Shown piece after piece: positions 41,870 through 49,977 of a stretch of 64,000 bases of DNA. This stretch comes from Flavobacterium lindanitolerans (GTDB taxonomy: Bacteria > Bacteroidota > Bacteroidia > Flavobacteriales > Flavobacteriaceae), in the NCBI RefSeq assembly GCF_002846575.1, contig NZ_PJND01000007.1, positions 62,001 through 126,000 of the forward strand, in the 5' to 3' direction. Every line of letters starts with the position of its first letter. The first letter of the stretch is position 1. Both the position numbers and the translations under genes were made by a program. The notes under the pieces are model-generated. The model did not search any database. It was not told where the DNA came from and saw only the letters and a program-made list of their open reading frames with translations.

Positions 41870-42371
41870 TACGCTATTATTAAATATCGCCCGCTTTATA
41901 CTTTTGCTTGCCGCACAGGTATTGATTTTTAATGAAATTGATTTCTGGGGCTATGTGAATCCCTATCCTTATATCCTTTTCATCCTTCTTTATCCGGTAA
42001 ACGGAAACAGGGCCGGTTTGTTACTGGCGAGCTTCTTCCTGGGCATTATTATGGATATGTTTTGTGATTCGGGAGGTGTTCATGCCACAGCTTGTGTTAT
42101 TCTTGCCTACGTAAGGCCAACTTTCTTCAGGTTTTCTTTTGGAGTGAGTTATGAGTACCAAACGGTGAAGATTAACGACAAGCTAACCCCGGAACGGTTT
42201 TCATTTCTTTTGATTTCGGTATTTACACACCACATCATATTATTCTTATTAGAAATTTTTAAACTGAGCTTTATACTCAACATTTTATTGCGAACCCTGT
42301 TCAGTTCAATTTTTACATTAATTCTCTGTATCGTTATTATTTATATATTTAAGCCTACTGCCAAAAGATGA
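41862..42371 (+). CDS. mreD: Rod shape-determining protein MreD
   Basis: A 169-residue polytopic protein with about five TM helices; the PYPYILFILLYPVNGNRAGLLLASFFLGIIMDMF segment (two blocks) is typical of Bacteroidota MreD. Overlaps at both ends (8 nt with mreC, 4 nt with the pbp2 gene) show tight coupling. It stabilises the elongasome in the inner membrane. Confidence 0.92.
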   Translation: MNSTLLLNIARFILLLAAQVLIFNEIDFWGYVNPYPYILFILLYPVNGNRAGLLLASFFLGIIMDMFCDSGGVHATACVILAYVRPTFFRFSFGVSYEYQTVKINDKLTPERFSFLLISVFTHHIILFLLEIFKLSFILNILLRTLFSSIFTLILCIVIIYIFKPTAKR

Positions 42372-44224
42372 GAAAACTTCTTCTTCCCTCTTTAATAATT
42401 GTAGCTGCAATTGTGATTGTGGCCAGGCTTTTCTATCTTCAAATTATCGACGACTCTTTTATCAAAAAGTCTGACAACAACGCCATCAAGATAAAATACG
42501 ATTATCCGGAACGCGGTTATATGTTTGACAGGAATGGTGTGCTTTTGGTTGCAAACCAACCTTCGTATGATGTCATGGTTATTCCAAAAGATGTCAAGGA
42601 GATTGATACTTTAGAGTTCTGCAAGCTTTTAAAGATTACAAAAGAAGAATTCATAACCAAAATGAACAAAGCGACTGTTTACAGTCCGAGGCTTCCTTCT
42701 GTATTCTTACCTCAGCTAAACAAAAAGGAATATGCCGGCTTTCAGGAAAAAATCAGAAAATATCAGGGATTTTACATACAGAAACGTTCGCTCAGGGATT
42801 ATCAGGTCAATGCGGCTGCCAATGTTTTTGGTTATATCGCACAGGTAAACGATGCCATCATTAAAAAGAACCCCTATTACAAAAGTGGTGATTTAATTGG
42901 AAAACAAGGTGTTGAAGAAGTCTATGAAGAATTTCTTCGTGGAACCAAAGGAGTAAAATACATCCAAAAAGACCGTTTTAACCGCGACATCGGTTCGTAT
43001 AAAGAAGGTATTTATGACACGATTGCCGTACAGGGCGAAGATGTTACACTTACATTAGACATCGAACTTCAAAAATATGGCGAGTCGCTAATGATAAACA
43101 AGCGTGGTGGTATTGTTGCTTTAGAGCCAAAATCAGGAGAAATTCTGGCACTGGTTTCTGCTCCGTCTTATGATCCGGCTATTTTGGTGGGAAGAGACCG
43201 TTCTAAAAACTATTTAAAACTTAGCCAGGATTCACTCGCCAAACCTTTGTTTGACCGGGGACTTTTAGCCGAGTATCCTCCGGGCTCTCCTTTTAAAATC
43301 ATGACCGGACTAATTGGCCTGCAAGAAGAAGTTATCGATGAAAATATGACCTTTCATTGCAGCCATGGATTTTCCTACGGCCGTGGCGCCTTTATGAAAT
43401 GCCACGATTCCGGCAATAATAATCTCCATACCGGAATAGCACATTCCTGCAATACCTATTTTGCCAATGTTTTCATGAGGACAATAAACAAATATCCAAA
43501 ACCTACTTATGGTGTTGATGCATGGAGCAATCACCTGAAAAGTTTTGGATTAGGAAACTTTATGGGCTATGACCTACCGGCAGGGAGAAAAGGGCTTATT
43601 CCTGATTCCAGATATTATAAGCGATGGTATCCTAACGGAGGCTGGAGAAGTACCACTATTGTTTCCAATGCTATTGGTCAGGGAGAAGTTTCTACCACTC
43701 CAATACAATTGGCCAATATGATGGCTGCTGTAGCCAATGAAGGTTATTACTATACGCCCCATATCATCAAAAAGATCAAGAATCATACGATTGATAAAAA
43801 ATATACGACCAAGCACGTCACTACAGTAGACAAGCAGTATTTCAAGCCGGTTATTGAAGGTCTTTTTGCAGTTTATAACGAAGGAACCGCACGTTCTCTA
43901 AGAGTTGAAGGAATCGATATTTGTGGAAAAACAGGTACGGCAGAAAATAAAACAAAAATTAATGGTGTAACTACGCAGCTTACTGACCACTCTATTTTTG
44001 TCGCCTTTGCACCAAAAGACAATCCAAAAATTGCCGTTGCGGTGTTCGTTGAAAACGGATATTGGGGAGCTCGTTGGGCCGGTCCTATTGCCAGCTTAAT
44101 GCTTGAAAAATACCTTCGGGGAAAAATCACGCGTACCGACTTAGAGAAACGAATGCTGGAAGGAAGTCTGGAAAGCGAATATGCGAAAGTAACAAGTGGG
44201 AAGCCATTCAAAATAAATCAATAG
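42368..44224 (+). CDS. mrdA: Penicillin-binding protein 2 (elongasome transpeptidase)
   Basis: A 618-residue class B PBP. One N-terminal TM helix (about 5-22); pedestal domain (about 40-220, ERGYMFDRNGVLLVANQPSYDVMVIPKD). The transpeptidase has SXXK as SPFK in YPPGSPFKIMTGLIGL, SXN as SCN in HSCNTYFANVF, and KTGTAENK. All three catalytic motifs are present. It crosslinks new lateral wall peptidoglycan together with RodA, encoded 6 nt downstream. ATG overlaps the mreD stop (ATGA). Confidence 0.97.
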   Translation: MRKLLLPSLIIVAAIVIVARLFYLQIIDDSFIKKSDNNAIKIKYDYPERGYMFDRNGVLLVANQPSYDVMVIPKDVKEIDTLEFCKLLKITKEEFITKMNKATVYSPRLPSVFLPQLNKKEYAGFQEKIRKYQGFYIQKRSLRDYQVNAAANVFGYIAQVNDAIIKKNPYYKSGDLIGKQGVEEVYEEFLRGTKGVKYIQKDRFNRDIGSYKEGIYDTIAVQGEDVTLTLDIELQKYGESLMINKRGGIVALEPKSGEILALVSAPSYDPAILVGRDRSKNYLKLSQDSLAKPLFDRGLLAEYPPGSPFKIMTGLIGLQEEVIDENMTFHCSHGFSYGRGAFMKCHDSGNNNLHTGIAHSCNTYFANVFMRTINKYPKPTYGVDAWSNHLKSFGLGNFMGYDLPAGRKGLIPDSRYYKRWYPNGGWRSTTIVSNAIGQGEVSTTPIQLANMMAAVANEGYYYTPHIIKKIKNHTIDKKYTTKHVTTVDKQYFKPVIEGLFAVYNEGTARSLRVEGIDICGKTGTAENKTKINGVTTQLTDHSIFVAFAPKDNPKIAVAVFVENGYWGARWAGPIASLMLEKYLRGKITRTDLEKRMLEGSLESEYAKVTSGKPFKINQ

Positions 44225-44230
44225 ATATTA

Positions 44231-45484
44231 ATGAAAAACCAAAGCGTAACAAATAATATCGACTGGATTACTATACTCCTGTTTATCCTTCTGGTAATCA
44301 TGGGATGGCTCAATATTTATTCTGCTTCGTTACCATTGGAGCAAACCTCTATTTTTGACATCAGCCAGATTTACGGAAAACAGATTCTGTTTATCTGCCT
44401 TACTGTTCCTTTGGTTCTGGTTGTCCTTACGGTAGATGCCAAAATCTATGAAAAATATGCTTTTGTCTTTTATATAGCCGGATTGATATCCTTACTGGGG
44501 CTTTTTGTTTTTGGAAAGACCATCAAAGGACAAACCAACTGGTATAGCATTGGCGGTTTTACCTTACAGCCTTCAGAATTCGTAAAGACCTCAACGGCGC
44601 TGCTTCTGGCAAAATACCTGAGCGACGTACAGGTTAACCTGAAAAACTTTAACGACCAGTTAAAGGCCTTTGCCATTATGGGTGTTCCGTTATTGCTTAT
44701 TTTGGTGCATGACACGGGAACGGCTATGATTTTTGTTGCCCTGGTTTTTGTACTGTATCGTGAAGGATTGCCTGCGTGGTATTTATGGACCGGATTCCTT
44801 GCCGTACTGCTGTTTTTTATGTCGTTGCTTATTGAGCCACACTTTGTTTTGCTTATAGCTTTGGTTGTTATACTGATTCAGTTTTTGCTTTCTAAAAGAA
44901 TCAACAGAAATCCATTAGCGTCCGCCATTATTTTTGTGCTGATTGCCGGTTTTACTTATTCGGTAGACTTTGTATACGACAACGTATTGGAAGCGCACCA
45001 GAAAGACAGAATCAATGTACTTTTTGGACAAAATGTCGATTTAAAGAATGAAGGATATAACCTCAACCAGTCCATGATTGCTATTGGTTCCGGAGGATGG
45101 TTTGGAAAAGGATTTCTGGAAGGCACACAGACCAAAGGAGGCTTTGTTCCGGAGCAGCACACTGATTATATTTTTACAACTGTTGGAGAAGAATGGGGGT
45201 TTGTTGGTGCTGTTATTGTAATAGCGCTATTCGTTGCCCTTTTCTTACGTATTATTTATCTGGCTGAAAACCAAAAAACCAAATTCAGCCGGGTTTATGG
45301 TTATTGTGTGGCTACCTTCCTGTTTGCGCACTTCTTTGTAAATATTACGATGCTCATCAGGTTATTCCCAACAATTGGAGTACCATTACCTTTCTTCTCG
45401 TATGGAGGTTCGAGCCTTTTTGCTTTCAGTATCCTCTTATTTATTTTCATTAAGATGGACGCGAACAAAGTTAATGAGTGGTAA
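44231..45484 (+). CDS. rodA: Rod shape-determining protein RodA (SEDS glycosyltransferase)
   Basis: A 417-residue SEDS membrane protein with about ten helices that polymerises lipid II. Diagnostic segments: KGQTNWYSIGGFTLQPSEFVKTSTALLLAKYL, LLLILVHDTGTAMIF (catalytic Asp region), NQSMIAIGSGGWFGKGFLEGTQTKGGFVPEQHTDYIFTTVGEEWGF and FPTIGVPLPFFSYGGSSL (blocks). The final gene of the rod-shape operon; it ends 2 nt from a convergent gene and no T-rich terminator is visible. Confidence 0.97.
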   Translation: MKNQSVTNNIDWITILLFILLVIMGWLNIYSASLPLEQTSIFDISQIYGKQILFICLTVPLVLVVLTVDAKIYEKYAFVFYIAGLISLLGLFVFGKTIKGQTNWYSIGGFTLQPSEFVKTSTALLLAKYLSDVQVNLKNFNDQLKAFAIMGVPLLLILVHDTGTAMIFVALVFVLYREGLPAWYLWTGFLAVLLFFMSLLIEPHFVLLIALVVILIQFLLSKRINRNPLASAIIFVLIAGFTYSVDFVYDNVLEAHQKDRINVLFGQNVDLKNEGYNLNQSMIAIGSGGWFGKGFLEGTQTKGGFVPEQHTDYIFTTVGEEWGFVGAVIVIALFVALFLRIIYLAENQKTKFSRVYGYCVATFLFAHFFVNITMLIRLFPTIGVPLPFFSYGGSSLFAFSILLFIFIKMDANKVNEW

Positions 45485-45486
45485 TT

Positions 45487-46323
45487 TTAGAAACTCCAGG
45501 CTTTATAATCACTGCTTTTTTCTAATTTGTTCTCTATAGCATCAGGCAATACTGGAAAGAAATCAATTCCGGTCATACGCTCAATTTCATCAACAGGAAC
45601 TACAAATTCATATAATGGTTTCTGGCTGTTTTCATGCGGCACTAAAAAACCAATCATTCTATATTGTCCTTTGTCAACATCCAATAAAACTTTATAGAAA
45701 TATTTTGGCACCGCTACTTCTTCATGTCCTATTGTTTTGAGTCCGTCAGACAGTACACCACCGGTCACTACATAAATACCATCGTACTTATCAGCCCAGT
45801 AACGTATTTTCTGTTCCAGCCTGTTCCAAACACCAGAATTGAAATCTTTCTTTTGGGGCGAAATATTTGAGGTATAAAACGTATCATCAAAAGCCTGTTT
45901 TGAAAATTTCATATCGCCTGCCGGACACAAATGTCCTTTATCATAGCCTGAATTCCTGTAGTTTTTCCAATCTGCCGAGCCTGTCTTCACCAAAGGGTCC
46001 TGAATAAAAAAAGGTCTTTTGAAATCTGAACTTCTTCCGCCAGAGGCTTTTGCTTCGTAGAACACCCATTCAGCCTGTTCGTATTTTTCATGATAGGATA
46101 AAGTAAAATTTTGGCGCATCACCAACTGATTCGTAGTAGAAGTAGGCAGATACTTGTCTTTTACAATTCGGGTTTCTAACCCCGCAGTATCTTTTTTTGT
46201 TTCAGTAGATGAAATTTCAGCAGGCAGCTTATTACTGCTTACTTCCTTTTTATTGTTTTTTAAAAAATAAGCAATTGCAACAATTACTGATAATAATGCA
46301 TATAAAACGGTTTTTTTATTCAT
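45487..46323 (-). CDS. DNA/RNA non-specific endonuclease
   Basis: A 278-residue protein with an N-terminal membrane anchor or uncleaved signal (about 4-20). The nuclease domain (about 65-270) belongs to the beta-beta-alpha-metal NUC1 family. The catalytic block is NSGYDKGHLCPAGDMKFSKQAFDDTFYTSNISPQKKDFNSGVWNRLEQKIR (read in parts): DKGH carries the general base His (the family usually has DRGH) and the Asn of NSGVWNRLE binds Mg. Probably extracytoplasmic, used for nucleic acid scavenging. Converges on rodA with a 2-nt gap. Confidence 0.94.
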   Translation of the reverse strand: MNKKTVLYALLSVIVAIAYFLKNNKKEVSSNKLPAEISSTETKKDTAGLETRIVKDKYLPTSTTNQLVMRQNFTLSYHEKYEQAEWVFYEAKASGGRSSDFKRPFFIQDPLVKTGSADWKNYRNSGYDKGHLCPAGDMKFSKQAFDDTFYTSNISPQKKDFNSGVWNRLEQKIRYWADKYDGIYVVTGGVLSDGLKTIGHEEVAVPKYFYKVLLDVDKGQYRMIGFLVPHENSQKPLYEFVVPVDEIERMTGIDFFPVLPDAIENKLEKSSDYKAWSF

Positions 46324-46414
46324 TCGTCGATATCTGTGTTATATTTTTATTTTTCGGAATGGTATTTGTTATATTTACCAGCAAACGAAATCGCTAACTA
46401 AAATACGACTATTT

Positions 46415-46939
46415 ATGAAAGCCAAAATTATTTTAACTTCTATTTTATGTACTGCACTTCAAACAGTATCTGCCCAGGAAAAACAGGAAACACCGCTGAT
46501 GGCAAAAGATTCAGTAGCCGTCATGGCTTCTGCACAAACAGCATTACTGACACAGACACAGCTTGAAGAAAAGGCAAAAGCCGATGCAAAAGCATTAAAA
46601 GAAGCAGAGAAAAAAGCGAAAGAATTTGAAAAAGAACAGCGTAAGTTAGAAAAGGCTCAAAAAGAAATGGAACGCGAAAAGAAAGATTTTGAAAAAAGAC
46701 AGAAAAAAATACTTTCGGCAGAAAAGAGCGTTTTAAAAGCCAAGACAAAGCTTGCTGATGAAAAAAAATCTTTAGAAAAAAACAGAAGCAAATTGGATAA
46801 AAAGAAAGCCAAGGGCAAACTTACTCCTATTGAAATTCAGGAAGAAGAAATCAAAATCAGCAAACAGGAAGTCAAAATCAAAGAACTGGAGCTAAAAGTA
46901 CAAAACGAAGAAAGCAGCCTTATCAAAGTAAGGTCCTAA
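46415..46939 (+). CDS. Exported coiled-coil protein
   Basis: A 174-residue protein. Signal peptide about 1-20 (QTVSAQ). Residues about 50-170 are nearly pure heptad-forming Lys/Glu/Leu (KEAEKKAKEFEKEQRKLEKA, KDFEKRQKKILSAEKSVLKA), i.e. one long periplasmic coiled coil. No enzymatic motif. Such proteins are common in Flavobacteriia and have no known role. A single-gene unit with a strong terminator. Confidence 0.85.
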   Translation: MKAKIILTSILCTALQTVSAQEKQETPLMAKDSVAVMASAQTALLTQTQLEEKAKADAKALKEAEKKAKEFEKEQRKLEKAQKEMEREKKDFEKRQKKILSAEKSVLKAKTKLADEKKSLEKNRSKLDKKKAKGKLTPIEIQEEEIKISKQEVKIKELELKVQNEESSLIKVRS

Positions 46940-46943
46940 AAAC

Positions 46944-46972
46944 AAAAAACCGCCAATATAGGCGGTTTTTTT
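46944..46972. terminator. Bidirectional terminator
   Basis: AAAAAACCGCC and GGCGGTTTTTT around a 6-nt loop, between the convergent coiled-coil and OmpA-type genes; the last T overlap the stop codon of the latter. Confidence 0.92.
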
Positions 46973-49016
46973 ATATTCCTTTAATAACAAATTCACTACG
47001 ACGGTTTAATTCGTGCTGTTCTTCTGTGCAGGACTCTTCGGGTACACATTTTACAATTTGCACCGTTTCACCATAACCGCGCGAAAAGATTCGGCTGTTC
47101 GGTATGCCCTGTTCTATAAAATATTCTCTTGTTGAAGCAGCACGCTTTTCGGACAAATCAAGATTGTACTTGTTATTGCCCCGTACATCCGTATGCGAAC
47201 CAATTTCGACAACCATATCCGGATATTTTTTCATCAGGGCGATTACCTTGTTTAATATCGGTTTGGATTCTTTTCGGATATACCACAAATCATAATCAAA
47301 ATAAATCGGTTCTGTCTTAATCAGCAGCCTGTCTTTATCCCTGACCACATCTTTTTCATCAGCCAGAAGTTTTTCAATGCGTTTCTTTTTATCGGCTTCT
47401 GCCAATTCCTTTTCTTTTTGCTTTGCAGCCTCTTCCTCTTTTTTCTTTTGCTGTAATGCTGTTTCCTGTTCCTGCTTAATGGTTTCCAACGACTTCAAGG
47501 CCATTGAAGCATCATTATTTTTATTCCGTTCTTTTGATAATTTCAAACTTCTTGAATTATCTGTATATTTTTGTTTTGATGCCAAAACCGTATAAGCAGA
47601 CGCACAGGCTGCATCAAAAATAAACTTCCCATCCGCAGCTGTAATTTTTCTTTGGACTTCTACTTTTTCTGAGTTTTGCAAAACAACCAAAACTCCTTCT
47701 AAAGGCAGTTTTGTAATTTCATCGGTAATAACACCCGAAATTAGTTGCTTACAATCTTCAACAATCAAAGGTTTGGTTTCGTTAATCTGGTAAATATCAT
47801 CATTGCCTTTCCCTCCAATACGATTGGAAGAAAAGTATCCTTCTTTTGTATCTGAATCGATAGTAAAAGCAAAGTCATCATATTCTGAATTGACCGGAAA
47901 TCCAATGTTTACCGGTTTTGAAAATTCTCCATTATCACCAGTCGAAACAAATACGTCCAACGAGCCAAATCCAAGATGTCCATCCGATGAAAAATAGAGC
48001 TTCCCATCTTTTGAAATAAAAGGGAACTGCTCTTTGTGTATGGTGTTTATATTAGTACCCAGATTCACAGGCGTACTGAATTTACCTTCATTAACCGCTA
48101 CATAATAAATATCAAAAGAGCCTATACTTCCTGGCATATCCGAAGCAAAGTAAAGCGTCTGTTCGTCAGGACTCAAAGCCGGATGCTCAGTAGAATAATT
48201 ATCGCTGTTAAACGGCAATGATTTTATATTTTTCCACTCGCCATCTTCAAATTCAGCACTGAAAATCTGCAAATGCGAAACCTTTTTGTTGTCCTTCCCC
48301 TTTTTTCCATTATTAAAATTGTTTCTGGTAAAATACATTTTCTTGCCATCTTTGGTAAAGACCGCATTGGATTCGTGCATTTTAGTATTTATCGAATTGG
48401 AAAAGTCTTTTGCTATCGAATCGCCTTTTTTGGCATTCTCAATTGGAATTACATACAGGTCCAGATAATTCTCATTATTCCATTTATAAACTTTACTTTT
48501 TCCAGGCGAAGCATAAATCAGGTCCGAACCTTTTTTTACTGCCCCGAAATCAGAGTTTTTGGTATTGATTTCCAGATTTTTGATTTCAAAACGGTTCCCC
48601 AATGCGGCAATATTTTCTAAAACGGCAAGCTGTTTATCAAATGCTGCTACCTCATCTGTCTTTGCATAATATTCTATCCTGCCTCTTGCCAAAGCATTGG
48701 CTTCCTCCTGCTTTCCAACTGCCTTTAATGAATGTATGTACCTGAAATAATAATCGTCACCAAAATCAGCACTATAATTTTTAAGAAGGAAGCGATACCA
48801 TCTCTCAGCATTTTTAAGGTCATTCGTATAATAATAGGCATTGGCCAGATTACTTACGACTTCAAAACTATGATTATCTTTAATAATGTTTTCATATAAC
48901 GGAATGGCTTCGCTATAGAAAGTCCGTTCAAAATAAGCATTTGCTTTTTTTAAATCCTGTGCATTCCCATTATGAAAATTAAGAATGACAATCAGCACAT
49001 ATAGTATCTTTTTCAT
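46971..49016 (-). CDS. OmpA-family protein of a T9SS triad (PorE-like)
   Basis: The protein is 681 residues from ATG 49016 (MKKILYVLIVILNFHNGNAQ, signal peptide). In order: TPR-like helices (about 20-125), a PD40/WD40-like propeller (about 170-415; HPALSPDEQTLYFASDMPG, FISKDGKLYFSSDGHLGFG), a carboxypeptidase-regulatory-like domain (about 430-510), a Lys/Glu-rich linker, and an OmpA peptidoglycan-binding domain (about 560-681; EIGSHTDVRGNNKYNLDLSEKRAASTREYFIEQGI). This layout equals PorE, which ties T9SS components to peptidoglycan. It lies 10 nt after the PorP/SprF gene, so the two are co-transcribed. Confidence 0.93.
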   Translation of the reverse strand: MKKILYVLIVILNFHNGNAQDLKKANAYFERTFYSEAIPLYENIIKDNHSFEVVSNLANAYYYTNDLKNAERWYRFLLKNYSADFGDDYYFRYIHSLKAVGKQEEANALARGRIEYYAKTDEVAAFDKQLAVLENIAALGNRFEIKNLEINTKNSDFGAVKKGSDLIYASPGKSKVYKWNNENYLDLYVIPIENAKKGDSIAKDFSNSINTKMHESNAVFTKDGKKMYFTRNNFNNGKKGKDNKKVSHLQIFSAEFEDGEWKNIKSLPFNSDNYSTEHPALSPDEQTLYFASDMPGSIGSFDIYYVAVNEGKFSTPVNLGTNINTIHKEQFPFISKDGKLYFSSDGHLGFGSLDVFVSTGDNGEFSKPVNIGFPVNSEYDDFAFTIDSDTKEGYFSSNRIGGKGNDDIYQINETKPLIVEDCKQLISGVITDEITKLPLEGVLVVLQNSEKVEVQRKITAADGKFIFDAACASAYTVLASKQKYTDNSRSLKLSKERNKNNDASMALKSLETIKQEQETALQQKKKEEEAAKQKEKELAEADKKKRIEKLLADEKDVVRDKDRLLIKTEPIYFDYDLWYIRKESKPILNKVIALMKKYPDMVVEIGSHTDVRGNNKYNLDLSEKRAASTREYFIEQGIPNSRIFSRGYGETVQIVKCVPEESCTEEQHELNRRSEFVIKGI

Positions 49017-49026
49017 GATTCTCATT

Positions 49027-49962
49027 TTAAAAAAATCTTGGAGATTTGTCATATCCTTTTTTCATAAAACTCAGGTCAAATAACAGAAACACTTCATGAG
49101 TTCCTGAATTGAATTGCCCTAAATTGGTTGTGGTGTAATCATAGGCATATCCAATTCTTAAATCGGGCGTAACTTTTATATTCACTAAACCACAAATAGC
49201 ATCATCGAGTCTGTAGGAAGCGCCAAGCTCAAATTTATCATACAGCAAAACATTTGCAGAAACATCAACTACACCCGGAGCGCCTTTCACTGCTTTGGCC
49301 ATAAATGATGGTTTTAGTTTCAGGTCCTGGTTAATTTGAAAGACATAACCTCCGGTAAAAAAAACATGGACATTTTCAGAACCAAAACGGTTGATTCCCT
49401 GCCGCTCTTCCAGATGTTTTGTATTCAGAAGATTGGGAGCAGACAAACCTATATAATAGTTATCCGTGAAATAGAACGCTCCGGCTCCAAGATTTGGGAA
49501 AACGCTGTTGATATTCTGGGCAAAAGCAGGGTCTGTTCCATTCGGACCGCTTTCCAATACAAAACCATTAAAGTTGGTTTCAAAAATAGTCACTCCTGCT
49601 TTCAGACCTAAAGAAAGCCTGTGGTTACTATTCAATTGTAATACATAAGCGAAATCGCCAAATATGTTATTTTCTTTCTTGGCTCCGTCTCCAATATCAT
49701 CCGAAATAAAAGAAAGACCGAGTTCAACATTTTTGCTTGCAGGCATGTGCCCAAAAAAGGTAAATGTCTTTGGCGCTCCAACTGCACCAACCCATTGCGT
49801 ACGGTATAATCCGCCCAAATTAAGCACTTCAGGCGTAGCGGTTGCATAGGCCGGATTCACTACACTTAAATTATACATGTAATGCGTATACTGCGGGTCC
49901 TGCTGTGCCGTCGCCCTATTTAAAAAGCCTGTAAAAAGTATAAGGAGTAGTATTTTTTTCAT
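49027..49962 (-). CDS. PorP/SprF-family type IX secretion membrane protein
   Basis: A 311-residue outer membrane beta-barrel with signal peptide (RATAQ). The start of the mature protein, QQDPQYTHYMYNLSVVNPAYAT, is the PorP/SprF signature. FNSGTHEVFLLFDLSF and other strands complete the barrel. SprF-type proteins help one specific type B CTD partner reach the surface, and the gene encoding such a partner lies immediately upstream (15 nt), so it is most likely the dedicated exporter for 49978-52617. Confidence 0.94.
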   Translation of the reverse strand: MKKILLLILFTGFLNRATAQQDPQYTHYMYNLSVVNPAYATATPEVLNLGGLYRTQWVGAVGAPKTFTFFGHMPASKNVELGLSFISDDIGDGAKKENNIFGDFAYVLQLNSNHRLSLGLKAGVTIFETNFNGFVLESGPNGTDPAFAQNINSVFPNLGAGAFYFTDNYYIGLSAPNLLNTKHLEERQGINRFGSENVHVFFTGGYVFQINQDLKLKPSFMAKAVKGAPGVVDVSANVLLYDKFELGASYRLDDAICGLVNIKVTPDLRIGYAYDYTTTNLGQFNSGTHEVFLLFDLSFMKKGYDKSPRFF

Positions 49963-49977
49963 CTGGTTCCGATTAAA

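Noticed and set aside
43873..44211. 112-codon frame antisense to the PBP2 gene
   Set aside because: Shadow of the conserved transpeptidase C-terminus.
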